A stretch of DNA of 6,272 bases, taken from positions 7,191 through 13,462 of the forward strand of contig MGLG01000042.1 in NCBI GenBank assembly GCA_001795975.1, given 5' to 3'. Positions 1 to 5,565 of the stretch are shown here, one piece after another. The notes beneath the pieces were generated by a model. That model searched no databases. It saw only the letters and a program-made list of their open reading frames with translations, and was not told the DNA's origin. Within the stretch, counting starts at the first letter, position 1. Each line of letters starts with the position of its first letter. A program made the translations under genes and the position numbers. This stretch comes from Candidatus Yanofskybacteria bacterium RIFOXYD1_FULL_42_10 (GTDB lineage: Bacteria > Patescibacteriota > Minisyncoccia > 2-02-FULL-40-12 > GWA2-44-9).

Positions 1-824
1 TCGCTTCCAGTCACTTCTATCTGCGCGACCACCGGCGCCGTTGTCGGTTCTATCTTTGTGATTACCGGCGGTTTAGCTTCGGTGGTGGGATTTGTGCACC
101 ATCTTAACGCTTCAGCGCAACTTGAAAAAATTCCATTCGGATCAATAAAACACGCTTGTTTGACGCAGGTATATCTTGTGGTTGGCGCTGCCGGTCCGCA
201 TATCCCGTCGCAGTCGGAAGTGGTGTATTTGCCGGTCGCATCGTTTGAACAATATTGAGCGCCTCCTCCGATTTCACTCACGCAGGAATAATGGCCGGTG
301 GGGGGAGGGGGCTCGCCTCCGCCTGTTCCACACGCAATCTCGTCGCTTTCGGCAGTATACGGTCCGCCGCAATATGAGCCCAAACAATTATTCATTAACT
401 CCCAACCCCAAAAACCGGCTTTTGCATTTTTAAGAAGATTGGTTTCAAAATTTGATAAAACATCAAAGCGATCGCCATAATCTTCTCCCTTATTAACAAT
501 AAGCGAATCATTGCTGGGTCGAGTGGCACTTTCCCCGCAGTTAGAAACTCTGCCGGCGCCGTAACCTCTGCTGTTTAAAATTTCAGCGACTCCGTATAAA
601 AACTTATCCATGGCCTGTTCGTTGCCTCCCGGTTGATTCCCGATGTCCGGATTGGCGTTTAAAAAATCCTGCATTGCCTCCTTAGTAGGTCCGACATATC
701 GCGATAAAGTATTGGGACCTTTTAAAATACAACAAGTGTCCGCTTGCGTATGATTAGCCGAAATCAAAAAGATGCCCGCGATAAAAACAAAAATAAGAAA
801 TAAAAATATTTTTCTATATAACAT
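1..824 (-). CDS. Secreted cysteine-rich protein with start of an IPT/TIG-like domain, C-terminus cut off by window edge
   Basis: An open frame of 274 codons runs from an ATG at 824 off the left edge. Residues 1-28 look like a signal peptide: basic MLYRK, a hydrophobic run at 6-21, and a plausible cut after HTQA. The mature part has 14 cysteines (31, 32, 96, 147, 152, 165, 181, 192, 205, 209, 220, 225, 236, 243), consistent with disulfides outside the membrane. Residues 31-165 match no family I recognise. A GGGEPPPPTG linker (168-177) leads to two short cysteine modules starting HYSCV (178) and RYTCV (217). From 252 the text PPVITKIEPTTAPV, then IEVTGS, resembles the first strands of an IPT/TIG immunoglobulin-like domain, so more domains probably follow outside the window. 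A surface or adhesive role is inference. It is divergent from the transglycosylase genes. Codon structure and signal peptide make the gene convincing; function is unknown. Confidence 0.85.
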   Translation of the reverse strand, partial: MLYRKIFLFLIFVFIAGIFLISANHTQADTCCILKGPNTLSRYVGPTKEAMQDFLNANPDIGNQPGGNEQAMDKFLYGVAEILNSRGYGAGRVSNCGESATRPSNDSLIVNKGEDYGDRFDVLSNFETNLLKNAKAGFWGWELMNNCLGSYCGGPYTAESDEIACGTGGGEPPPPTGHYSCVSEIGGGAQYCSNDATGKYTTSDCDGICGPAAPTTRYTCVKQACFIDPNGIFSSCAEALRWCTNPTTEAKPPVITKIEPTTAPVVAQIEVTGS

Positions 825-856
825 GATTAATTGATTTTAAACTAAAATTTACCTTA

Positions 857-885
857 ATTTTATAAAATAAGACGAAGCTTGTCAT
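857..885 (-). promoter_or_regulatory. Candidate sigma70-type promoter for the secreted cysteine-rich gene
   Basis: Read on the minus strand, ATGACA (880-885) is followed after 17 bases by TAAAAT (857-862), inside a longer TATAAAAT. The expected transcript would start near 850, about 26 bases before the ATG at 824. No strong Shine-Dalgarno is visible in that leader; the nearest purine run, AAGG, is too far upstream. The same -35 hexamer with the same spacing occurs before mnmA. Confidence 0.4.
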
Positions 886-925
886 TAGGCAGATATCCAC
901 TATCTATCAATTATCAACCCTGAAC

Positions 926-1045
926 AAAACTCGTTGAAGGCATATCTTTTGGAGGGGGTTTCGAGCCCGACGGGGCGAGAACTTCAGGATTTTTTAAGCT
1001 TCAAAAAATCCGTACCCGGAAAAAGATGTACCGAGAAAGAGTTTT
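926..1045. other. Possible structured RNA or DNA element with a three-way-junction-like fold
   Basis: Nested complementary segments can be read directly. The outer stem is AAAACTC (926-932) with GAGTTTT (1039-1045). A symmetric 11 x 11 internal loop follows, then ATCTTTT (944-950) with AAAAGAT (1021-1027), then GGGT (956-959) with ACCC (1014-1017). Inside are two hairpins. One (960-981) is TTC-GA-GCCC, loop GACG, GGGC-GA-GAA, where the two GA pairs could form tandem sheared G-A pairs. The other (987-1011) is a perfect 9-bp stem, GGATTTTTT/AAAAAATCC, with a 7-base loop. I do not recognise a known riboswitch, 6S, SRP or 5S RNA. It lies upstream of the predicted start of transcription of the next gene, so it need not be that gene's leader. 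Strand is undetermined. Confidence 0.3.
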
Positions 1046-1070
1046 GAGGTTTAGGGTTCATAATACGCAA

Positions 1071-1099
1071 TTTACAATTACCGATTAAAAACTTAAAAT
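1071..1099 (+). promoter_or_regulatory. Candidate promoter for the coiled-coil transglycosylase gene, near-leaderless
   Basis: TTTACA (1071-1076) and TAAAAT (1094-1099) are separated by 17 bases. Transcription would be expected to begin around 1105-1107, only a few bases before the ATG at 1110. That agrees with the lack of a proper ribosome binding site; only AAGAG abuts the start codon. The AT-rich context makes chance hexamers common. Confidence 0.4.
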
Positions 1100-1109
1100 T
1101 AACCAAGAG

Positions 1110-2453
1110 ATGGCTAATAAAAAAACAACAATAACGCCGTTTTTACTCGTCGTGTTAATATTTGCGCTTTCTTTATTTTTGACTGATTGGACAAATACGA
1201 CCGCGTCGGCAAACGTGCGGGACGATATTACCGCCAAACAGAAACAGATTGAAGAACTGGAAAGGCAGATTGAAGAGTATCAAACCCAGATAGACACAAC
1301 CCGCTCGAAATCAAAAACTCTGAAAAATGAAATTGTTGGCTTGAACGCCAAAATCAATCAGCTGTCGTTAGAAATCAAAAGTATGTCTTTGGCGATAAAC
1401 CAAACCTCGTTGGAGATAAACGACGCGGAAAATAAAATAGACCGGCTTCAGAGCGAAATAGGCATCCACAAAAACGCCATGGCCCAGTACATCAAAATAG
1501 TTTATGAAAATGATCAAAAAAATCTGACGGAGGTAATTTTAAAAAATCAAAGCTTGTCCGGTTTCTTTAAAGACATAGACAGCGTTAACGCAACCCAGAA
1601 CAAACTGCAAGCCGCCATCGGAGAAATGAAACAATTAAAATCAGATCTTGGAGCGCAGAAAGACGACCTTGAAGACAAGAAAACGGATTTGGAACGCTTA
1701 AAAAATCTTCAGGAAATCGCCAAGAAAAACATTGACCGAGATAAAAGCCAAAAAAATACCATCCTCAAAGAAACAAAAGGCCAGGAATCCAAATTTCAGG
1801 AATTGGTGAAAAAATCCCAAAAAGACATTGAGGCGTTAAAAAACCAAATCGGATATTTGATCCAAAACGGCGTTTCGGTGGAAGAAGCGGTCAAATCCGG
1901 CCAGCTTGCCGCTATCGCCGCCGATATCAGACCAGCTTTTTTGCTTGCGGAACTTGAACAGGAATCTGCGCTCGGTAAAAATGTGGGTAAGTGTTATATT
2001 ACAGACACAACCAGCGGCAACTCCCGCAAAATCACCACCGGCCAAGTATTTAAAAGAGGAATACATCCCACCCGAGACCTTGCGCTTTTTCTAACTATCA
2101 CTAAAGAATTGGGCAAAGACCCTTTTCAAACGGCTATTTCATGCTGGCCGGGTTCCGGCTGGGGCGGCGCTATGGGGCCAGCCCAATTTATTCCTTCAAC
2201 TTGGGTCAGTTACGCGGCTCAAGTGGCCGGATTGGTCGGACGAAGCATCGCCAATCCGTGGAACATTGAAGACGCTTTTACCGCCGCTGCCGTTAAGCTT
2301 GCACGAGGCGGAGCGACATCTAAAACTCGCGCGGGCGAAGTGGCCGCGTCCAAGGCCTATTATTGCGGAAATCCTAAAAGCACCCGGTCAGGTTGCGTTA
2401 ATTACGCAAATAGCGTCCAAAGAAAAGCCGCTGAAATTGAAAAAAACTTGTAA
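1110..2453 (+). CDS. Exported coiled-coil protein with C-terminal MltB-like lytic transglycosylase domain
   Basis: A 447-residue protein. Residues 1-34 are a signal peptide or membrane anchor: basic MANKK, hydrophobic 10-24, possible cut after ASA. Residues 36 to about 250 are a long charged coiled coil. Its middle (LTEVIL at 139, SLSGFFKDIDSV at 148) resembles the N-terminal coiled coil of PcsB/CwlO-type wall hydrolases, which in known cases respond to FtsEX. The C-terminal part from about 262 resembles the SLT_2/MltB family, which cleaves the MurNAc-GlcNAc bond of peptidoglycan to give 1,6-anhydro ends. It has QESALG with likely catalytic Glu285, GGAMGPAQFIPSTW (352-365), and NPWNIEDAFTAAAVKL. 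Four cysteines (295, 345, 419, 429) could form disulfides. The pairing is unusual because PcsB/CwlO coils normally carry CHAP, NlpC/P60 or LytM peptidases. No FtsE or FtsX is in view. The start is supported by the signal peptide; a ribosome site is almost absent. Confidence 0.88.
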   Translation: MANKKTTITPFLLVVLIFALSLFLTDWTNTTASANVRDDITAKQKQIEELERQIEEYQTQIDTTRSKSKTLKNEIVGLNAKINQLSLEIKSMSLAINQTSLEINDAENKIDRLQSEIGIHKNAMAQYIKIVYENDQKNLTEVILKNQSLSGFFKDIDSVNATQNKLQAAIGEMKQLKSDLGAQKDDLEDKKTDLERLKNLQEIAKKNIDRDKSQKNTILKETKGQESKFQELVKKSQKDIEALKNQIGYLIQNGVSVEEAVKSGQLAAIAADIRPAFLLAELEQESALGKNVGKCYITDTTSGNSRKITTGQVFKRGIHPTRDLALFLTITKELGKDPFQTAISCWPGSGWGGAMGPAQFIPSTWVSYAAQVAGLVGRSIANPWNIEDAFTAAAVKLARGGATSKTRAGEVAASKAYYCGNPKSTRSGCVNYANSVQRKAAEIEKNL

Positions 2454-2524
2454 ATTAACCAGTAACGCAAAACTAACAACTAATAACAAAAGAAAAGTTT
2501 GAGGTTTTGAGTTATTGGTTAATT
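2453..2524 (+). repeat. Long imperfect inverted repeat between the two transglycosylase genes
   Basis: AATTAACCAGTAAC (2453-2466) pairs with GTTATTGGTTAATT (2511-2524), with one G-U as the only exception. After one G-A mismatch, CAAAAC (2468-2473) pairs with GTTTTG (2504-2509). This gives a stem of about 20 bp with a 30-base A-rich loop. It starts on the last base of the upstream stop codon and ends 56 bases before the next ATG. It lacks a GC-rich stem and a T-run of the usual kind, so it is a poor terminator. It could be an mRNA processing or stability element. Confidence 0.45.
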
Positions 2525-2567
2525 TTGTTATGCTCTTTCCATCCGTTCGTTAAAAACTGTAAAATTA

Positions 2568-2573
2568 GGGAGG
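2568..2573 (+). promoter_or_regulatory. Strong Shine-Dalgarno for the second transglycosylase gene
   Basis: GGGAGG lies 7 bases before the ATG at 2581, at ideal spacing. It fixes the start of this gene and contrasts with the upstream gene and mnmA, neither of which has a well-placed site. This fits translation from a longer transcript, for example one shared with the gene upstream. Confidence 0.75.
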
Positions 2574-2580
2574 ACACACA

Positions 2581-3876
2581 ATGCGACACAAAATTAACAT
2601 AATCTTGATAACGCTCATTGCTGTTTTTGGTTTTGCATTATTGGAACCGTCAATAAGCGCCCAAAATTTTTCCTGGCCAGCAAGATTATCGGCGAACACG
2701 CTTGACATTCAAGGTTCCGCTCAGACCCAGCCGCAATGGACATTGCCCGCTAAACTTGAAGAAGCTAAAAAACTTCTTCGCGCTTCACCGCCCCTGAAGT
2801 TTTTGGAAGAGATTGTCGTTACCAAATTAAAAAACGGGAAAAAAATAACTTCTCAAAAATTGTCGCGTAAAGAAATCGCTTTGGCCGTACTTAATACTGA
2901 AACGGGACAGGATTTTGAAAAAAGATATTGGCTGGATGAAGACGATATCAAAAGAGCGAACACCATAAGGCGGACATATCTTGAAAATACTCAAAATTTG
3001 CCCAAATTTATGCCGGAAAATATTAAAGAAGAATTTGAAGTTACGGTAAATTGGTGGAATAATTTTAATTCGGATTTAAGCATTGCAAAATCGGAATCAG
3101 ATGAAACTTATATCATATTAGCCAATAAATTTATGATGGATAACGATTTTTTGGCTTACGCGGAAGATAAAACCGGCGCAAAATATTCCGACATCGTTTA
3201 CGCGCCGTATTCAAGTTCGGTACACATAGCCGATTTTATTTCAAAAGGCGCAAAATTTCTTGATGAAAATGTGGCGCAAGCGTTTTGGGAGCTGGAAGAC
3301 GGGGGAATAAAATCTCGGGCATTGCCTGGAAAATTAGTCACGGAAACAATAACGCAAACATTTGTTAAGAATATTTTTATAACCGAACAAACTGATCCGA
3401 GAGAAATGTTTTATTCCAATGACGGCGGACAAAGATTGGCGGAGAGAGTTCTTGTCCGTCTTGGCATGAACCAAGAAAAAACATTTCGCTATACCGTTTC
3501 CAAAACCGGCGCCTCCGGTTTGGGACAGATTATGCCTGGTACTTACGCCAGCATCGTGAAAGGATATCCTAAAGCTTATTTAATAAAAGATATAGATATC
3601 GGCAGAGTAGATATCGTAAATGCGATTAAGGCATCTACGCTTGTGTTTGACGATCATTTTGCCACGGTTATGGGCAAGGTAAACAGTTCATCAAAAGCAA
3701 AAGCCTTGTTTGCCAAGAAAACTCAAAACGAAATAGATGAAATCAGGGCGGCGATTTACAATGGCGGTCCAAGCAAATACAAACATCTTACAGGAACAAT
3801 CAGTTTGGCCATCAACGAAACCGTCGGATTTATTAAAAAATTCAAAATGATCCGCGAGTTGAAATTATTTGAATGA
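2581..3876 (+). CDS. Exported lytic transglycosylase, Slt70-like catalytic domain with unrecognised N-terminal region
   Basis: A 431-residue protein with no cysteine. Residues 1-27 form a signal peptide ending SISA before QNFSW. Residues 28 to about 270 match no family I know; they are rich in charged helices and aromatic residues, and WPARL (32) and LPAKL look like short internal echoes. The C-terminal third resembles the SLT (Slt70/MltE) fold: NQEKTF with likely catalytic Glu299, VSKTGASGLGQIMPGT (306-321) matching the family GA.GL.Q.MP motif, and AAIYNGGPSKYK (390-401) matching the conserved AYN.G. The Glu-to-GASGL distance is one residue shorter than in typical family members, and Lys replaces the usual Ser after the Glu, so the catalytic role needs a structural check. 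It would cut peptidoglycan glycan strands outside the membrane. It follows another transglycosylase by 127 bases on the same strand and precedes a terminator, so co-transcription is plausible. It ends in TGA. Confidence 0.85.
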   Translation: MRHKINIILITLIAVFGFALLEPSISAQNFSWPARLSANTLDIQGSAQTQPQWTLPAKLEEAKKLLRASPPLKFLEEIVVTKLKNGKKITSQKLSRKEIALAVLNTETGQDFEKRYWLDEDDIKRANTIRRTYLENTQNLPKFMPENIKEEFEVTVNWWNNFNSDLSIAKSESDETYIILANKFMMDNDFLAYAEDKTGAKYSDIVYAPYSSSVHIADFISKGAKFLDENVAQAFWELEDGGIKSRALPGKLVTETITQTFVKNIFITEQTDPREMFYSNDGGQRLAERVLVRLGMNQEKTFRYTVSKTGASGLGQIMPGTYASIVKGYPKAYLIKDIDIGRVDIVNAIKASTLVFDDHFATVMGKVNSSSKAKALFAKKTQNEIDEIRAAIYNGGPSKYKHLTGTISLAINETVGFIKKFKMIRELKLFE

Positions 3877-3908
3877 ATTTAAACCAGTAAAATGTTTGCT
3901 CTTTCATT

Positions 3909-3933
3909 AAGCCCGCCAAAAACGGGTTTTTTT
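3909..3933 (+). terminator. Rho-independent terminator after the transglycosylase pair
   Basis: AAGCCCG (3909-3915) pairs with CGGGTTT (3923-3929), including one G-U, around a 7-base loop, and a run of seven T follows (3927-3933). It sits 32 bases after the TGA stop of the second transglycosylase, where the end of that operon is expected. Confidence 0.75.
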
Positions 3934-3975
3934 GTTCGGAATATTTGTCTTCGGTAATTCAAATTCTACAACATC

Positions 3976-4005
3976 GTATTTATTCTACGATCGTATTATA
4001 AATAC
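3976..4005. promoter_or_regulatory. Operator-like 30-bp near-palindrome upstream of mnmA
   Basis: GTATTTAT (3976-3983) is mirrored by ATAAATAC (3998-4005), and the centre TACGATCGTA (3986-3995) is a perfect palindrome. In all, 13 of 15 positions per half match. A direct repeat ATCGTATT also occurs at 3973-3980 and 3990-3997, 17 bases apart. It ends 21 bases before the proposed -35 of mnmA, a suitable place for a dimeric regulator. It matches no regulator site I know. A chance AT-rich palindrome of this quality is unlikely but not excluded. Confidence 0.45.
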
Positions 4006-4026
4006 AATTTATTTAAAATTTATCAG

Positions 4027-4055
4027 ATGACATTGTCCTTGGAGATTTTTATGAT
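4027..4055 (+). promoter_or_regulatory. Candidate promoter of mnmA, near-leaderless
   Basis: ATGACA (4027-4032) and TATGAT (4050-4055) are 17 bases apart. Transcription would start near 4062, about five bases before the ATG at 4067. A GGAG at 4041-4044 is 22 bases from that ATG and lies upstream of the predicted start of transcription, so it would not serve mnmA as a ribosome site. Confidence 0.5.
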
Positions 4056-4066
4056 AAAATTCGGGG

Positions 4067-5275
4067 ATGTTGCGCGTTCAAAAAACAATTTATGTGGCTA
4101 TGTCGGGCGGGGTGGACAGCTCCGTTGCCGCCGCTTTATTAAAAAACCTGCCTGTCCTGCCTACCGGACAGGCAGGCGGCAGGCAGGACGGTAAATTTAA
4201 TGTTATCGGAGTTTTTATGAAACCATGGCAACCATCAATTCATGAATCACAAAACACAAACCAAAAATTTAAAAATGTCGCGGGTAATATGTTGCATGAT
4301 ACATGCTTATGGAAACAGGACAGAGAAGATGCTTTGCGGGCGGCGACTGTTTTGAATGTTCCCTTACTAACATGGGATTTTTCAAAAGAATACAAAAAAT
4401 GTGTTACTGACTATATGCTAAGAGAATATAAAGCCGGCCGGACGCCAAATCCAGATGTAATGTGCAATAAGGAAATAAAGTTCGGCTTATTTTTTAAAAA
4501 GGCGATGAAGGAAGGCGCGGATTATATTGCAACGGGGCACTATGCACGCATAGCGCAAGTTCAAAAGTTGAAAGTTCATAAAGATAGTAACATAATAAAA
4601 AATAAGGATCCGAAAGAACTTGATAAACTTGATGAACTTTATAAACTTTTTACTGCGCGCGATAGCGCGAAAGACCAGACCTATTTTCTTTGGACTCTTA
4701 CGCAAAAACATCTTGCGAAAACATTATTTCCGATAGGGGATTATTTGAAACCGGAAGTAAGAAAAATGGCGAAAAAATTCGGTTTGCCGAATCATGACAA
4801 AAAAGACAGCCAAGGAGTATGCTTCATCGGCCCGCTGAACATGAAAAATTTTTTAAAAAATTACATCAAGCCGAAATCAGGCAAAATTTTGGATTTAAAC
4901 GGCAAAGAATTGGGAAAGCATGACGGTGTATACTACTACACCATCGGCCAAAGACATGGCCTAAATCTTGGCCTTGGCGGGGGGCCGTATTTTGTTGTTG
5001 CCAAGGATATAAAGAAAAATATTATCTATGCAGGGACCGAAAAAGATTTAATCAGCGCAAAAACTAAGGTAAAAAACATTAACTGGATTGTCGTTGAACC
5101 CAAATTTCCGGCGGAATTATTAGTCCGGACACGCTATCGCGCTCCATTAAAAAAAGCCGTCCTTTATAAGAACGGCAAGCTGATATTCAAACAGCCCGAA
5201 CGCGCCATTACCTCCGGCCAATCGGCGGTATTTTATCACGGTAAGGAAATGCTTGGCGGGGGAATTATTGAATAA
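4067..5275 (+). CDS. mnmA: tRNA-specific 2-thiouridylase MnmA with lineage-specific insertions
   Basis: MnmA makes the 2-thio group of U34 in the tRNAs for Lys, Glu and Gln, using ATP and a persulfide sulfur, in the cytoplasm. The PP-loop SGGVDSS is at 13-19. GRTPNPDVMCNKEIKF holds Asp130 and Cys133 (E. coli Asp99 and Cys102), TGHYAR follows, and DSQGVCFIG holds the second cysteine, Cys252 (E. coli Cys199). The C-terminal barrel ends GQSAVFYHGKEMLGGGIIE as in E. coli. At 402 residues it exceeds the usual 350-370 because of three insertions: residues 28-42, encoded by a GC-rich palindrome right after the PP-loop helix; a polar loop after KPW (about 55-76); and a Lys/Leu-rich loop after GHYARI (about 163-190). 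The frame stays open through all three and every key residue is present, so the enzyme is probably active. The ATG at 4067 is the best start despite no ribosome site, since a leaderless promoter precedes it. Confidence 0.96.
   Translation: MLRVQKTIYVAMSGGVDSSVAAALLKNLPVLPTGQAGGRQDGKFNVIGVFMKPWQPSIHESQNTNQKFKNVAGNMLHDTCLWKQDREDALRAATVLNVPLLTWDFSKEYKKCVTDYMLREYKAGRTPNPDVMCNKEIKFGLFFKKAMKEGADYIATGHYARIAQVQKLKVHKDSNIIKNKDPKELDKLDELYKLFTARDSAKDQTYFLWTLTQKHLAKTLFPIGDYLKPEVRKMAKKFGLPNHDKKDSQGVCFIGPLNMKNFLKNYIKPKSGKILDLNGKELGKHDGVYYYTIGQRHGLNLGLGGGPYFVVAKDIKKNIIYAGTEKDLISAKTKVKNINWIVVEPKFPAELLVRTRYRAPLKKAVLYKNGKLIFKQPERAITSGQSAVFYHGKEMLGGGIIE
4147..4191 (+). repeat. In-frame palindromic repeat element inside mnmA
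   Basis: CCTGCCTGTCC (4147-4157) pairs perfectly with GGACAGGCAGG (4166-4176) around an 8-base loop. A second, mutually exclusive hairpin pairs GTCCTGCC (4154-4161) with GGCAGGAC (4182-4189). The block is far richer in GC than the A/T-rich gene around it. It adds 15 codons reading LPVLPTGQAGGRQDG at residues 28-42, where other MnmA proteins have a short turn. From memory, peptides of this type recur in unrelated CPR proteins, which would make it a mobile-like palindromic element comparable in style to Rickettsia palindromic elements. Confidence 0.8.
4554..4654 (+). repeat. Low-complexity insertion in mnmA with tandem 9-base units
   Basis: The start, around AAGTTCAAAAGTTGAAAGTT, echoes a short AGTT-containing word. 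The end has consecutive imperfect 9-mers GATAAACTT, GATGAACTT, TATAAACTT (from about 4621), encoding DKL-DEL-YKL. It lies between the TGHYAR motif and KDQTYFLW, a loop that in E. coli MnmA is much shorter. It looks like simple-sequence expansion tolerated in a surface loop. Confidence 0.55.
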
Positions 5276-5277
5276 TC

Positions 5278-5299
5278 GCTCCGCCCCTCTCCCCATTTT
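5278..5299. repeat. Left arm of an imperfect inverted repeat bounding the intergenic region
   Basis: GCTCCGCCC followed by CTCTCCCCATTTT is the inverse of the segment at 5703-5723. The first 9 bases match exactly, and the rest (TC, CCCC, TTTT) matches with one extra C and two substitutions. It starts three bases after the mnmA stop codon. Confidence 0.55.
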
Positions 5300-5337
5300 C
5301 ATTTCAATCCAGCGGATACAATCTTTTCGCTTTTCTC

Positions 5338-5358
5338 GCCCGTCCCAGCGGGACGGGC
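5338..5358. repeat. GC-rich hairpin repeat 1
   Basis: GCCCGTCCC pairs with GGGACGGGC: a perfect 9-bp stem with a 3-base loop AGC. It shares the GTCCC/GGGAC core with the hairpin at 5412-5430, suggesting they belong to one repeat family. No T-run follows, so it is not a typical terminator. Confidence 0.7.
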
Positions 5359-5379
5359 TCAAGGATGAGGCTCTTCGAG

Positions 5380-5401
5380 CCCCCAATTCAGAAATTGGGG
5401 G
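5380..5401. repeat. Hairpin repeat 2
   Basis: CCCCCAATT pairs with AATTGGGGG: a perfect 9-bp stem with a 4-base loop. It overlaps a smaller hairpin GGCTC/GAGCC (5369-5381), so the two compete. Confidence 0.7.
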
Positions 5402-5411
5402 TCTTTCGCTC

Positions 5412-5430
5412 GTCCCGCCAAAGGCGGGAC
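5412..5430. repeat. GC-rich hairpin repeat 3
   Basis: GTCCCGCC pairs with GGCGGGAC around AAA: a perfect 8-bp stem. This word, with its GC-rich arms and A-rich loop, is of the kind I recall as scattered through CPR intergenic DNA. Confidence 0.7.
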
Positions 5431-5565
5431 ACCATGCCCGCTTTCGACCTCAAAACCCGCTCAAAGACTCATCCGCTTGCTTGGATTTATTGTTTCTAGA
5501 TAGCGTAGCCCCAGTCCCTCTTTCATCCGTTGCGGGGAATTTTTAAATATCCGAGATGACGAATA

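Noticed and set aside
58..480. Three short plus-strand open frames
   Set aside because: They lie opposite the continuous minus-strand frame, which has a signal peptide and patterned cysteines, and their own translations look random.
954..970. T-arm-like string GGGTTTCGAGCCC suggesting a tRNA
   Set aside because: Only a 3-bp T stem forms, and no acceptor, D or anticodon arm can be drawn upstream.
1041..1050. Ten-base word GTTTTGAGGT shared with the minus strand at 5447-5456
   Set aside because: It is short and AT-leaning, without flanking similarity, so it does not support a repeat family linking the two intergenic regions.
3874..3882. Possible recoding of TGA as glycine (as in Gracilibacteria or SR1)
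   Set aside because: The second transglycosylase ends at TGA after a complete domain, and no coding frame here contains an internal TGA. A TAA six bases further means this one stop is not proof alone, but standard code fits everything.
4051..4110. ATG at 4051 with GGAG seven bases upstream as an alternative mnmA start
   Set aside because: It is in a different frame from mnmA and gives a translation with no resemblance to MnmA; the PP-loop is only in the 4067 frame.
5253..5546. 97-codon plus-strand open frame after mnmA
   Set aside because: It overlaps the end of mnmA, has no ribosome site, and its translation simply follows the hairpin repeats (FSRPSQRDG, LVPPKAGHH). No domain or signal is visible.
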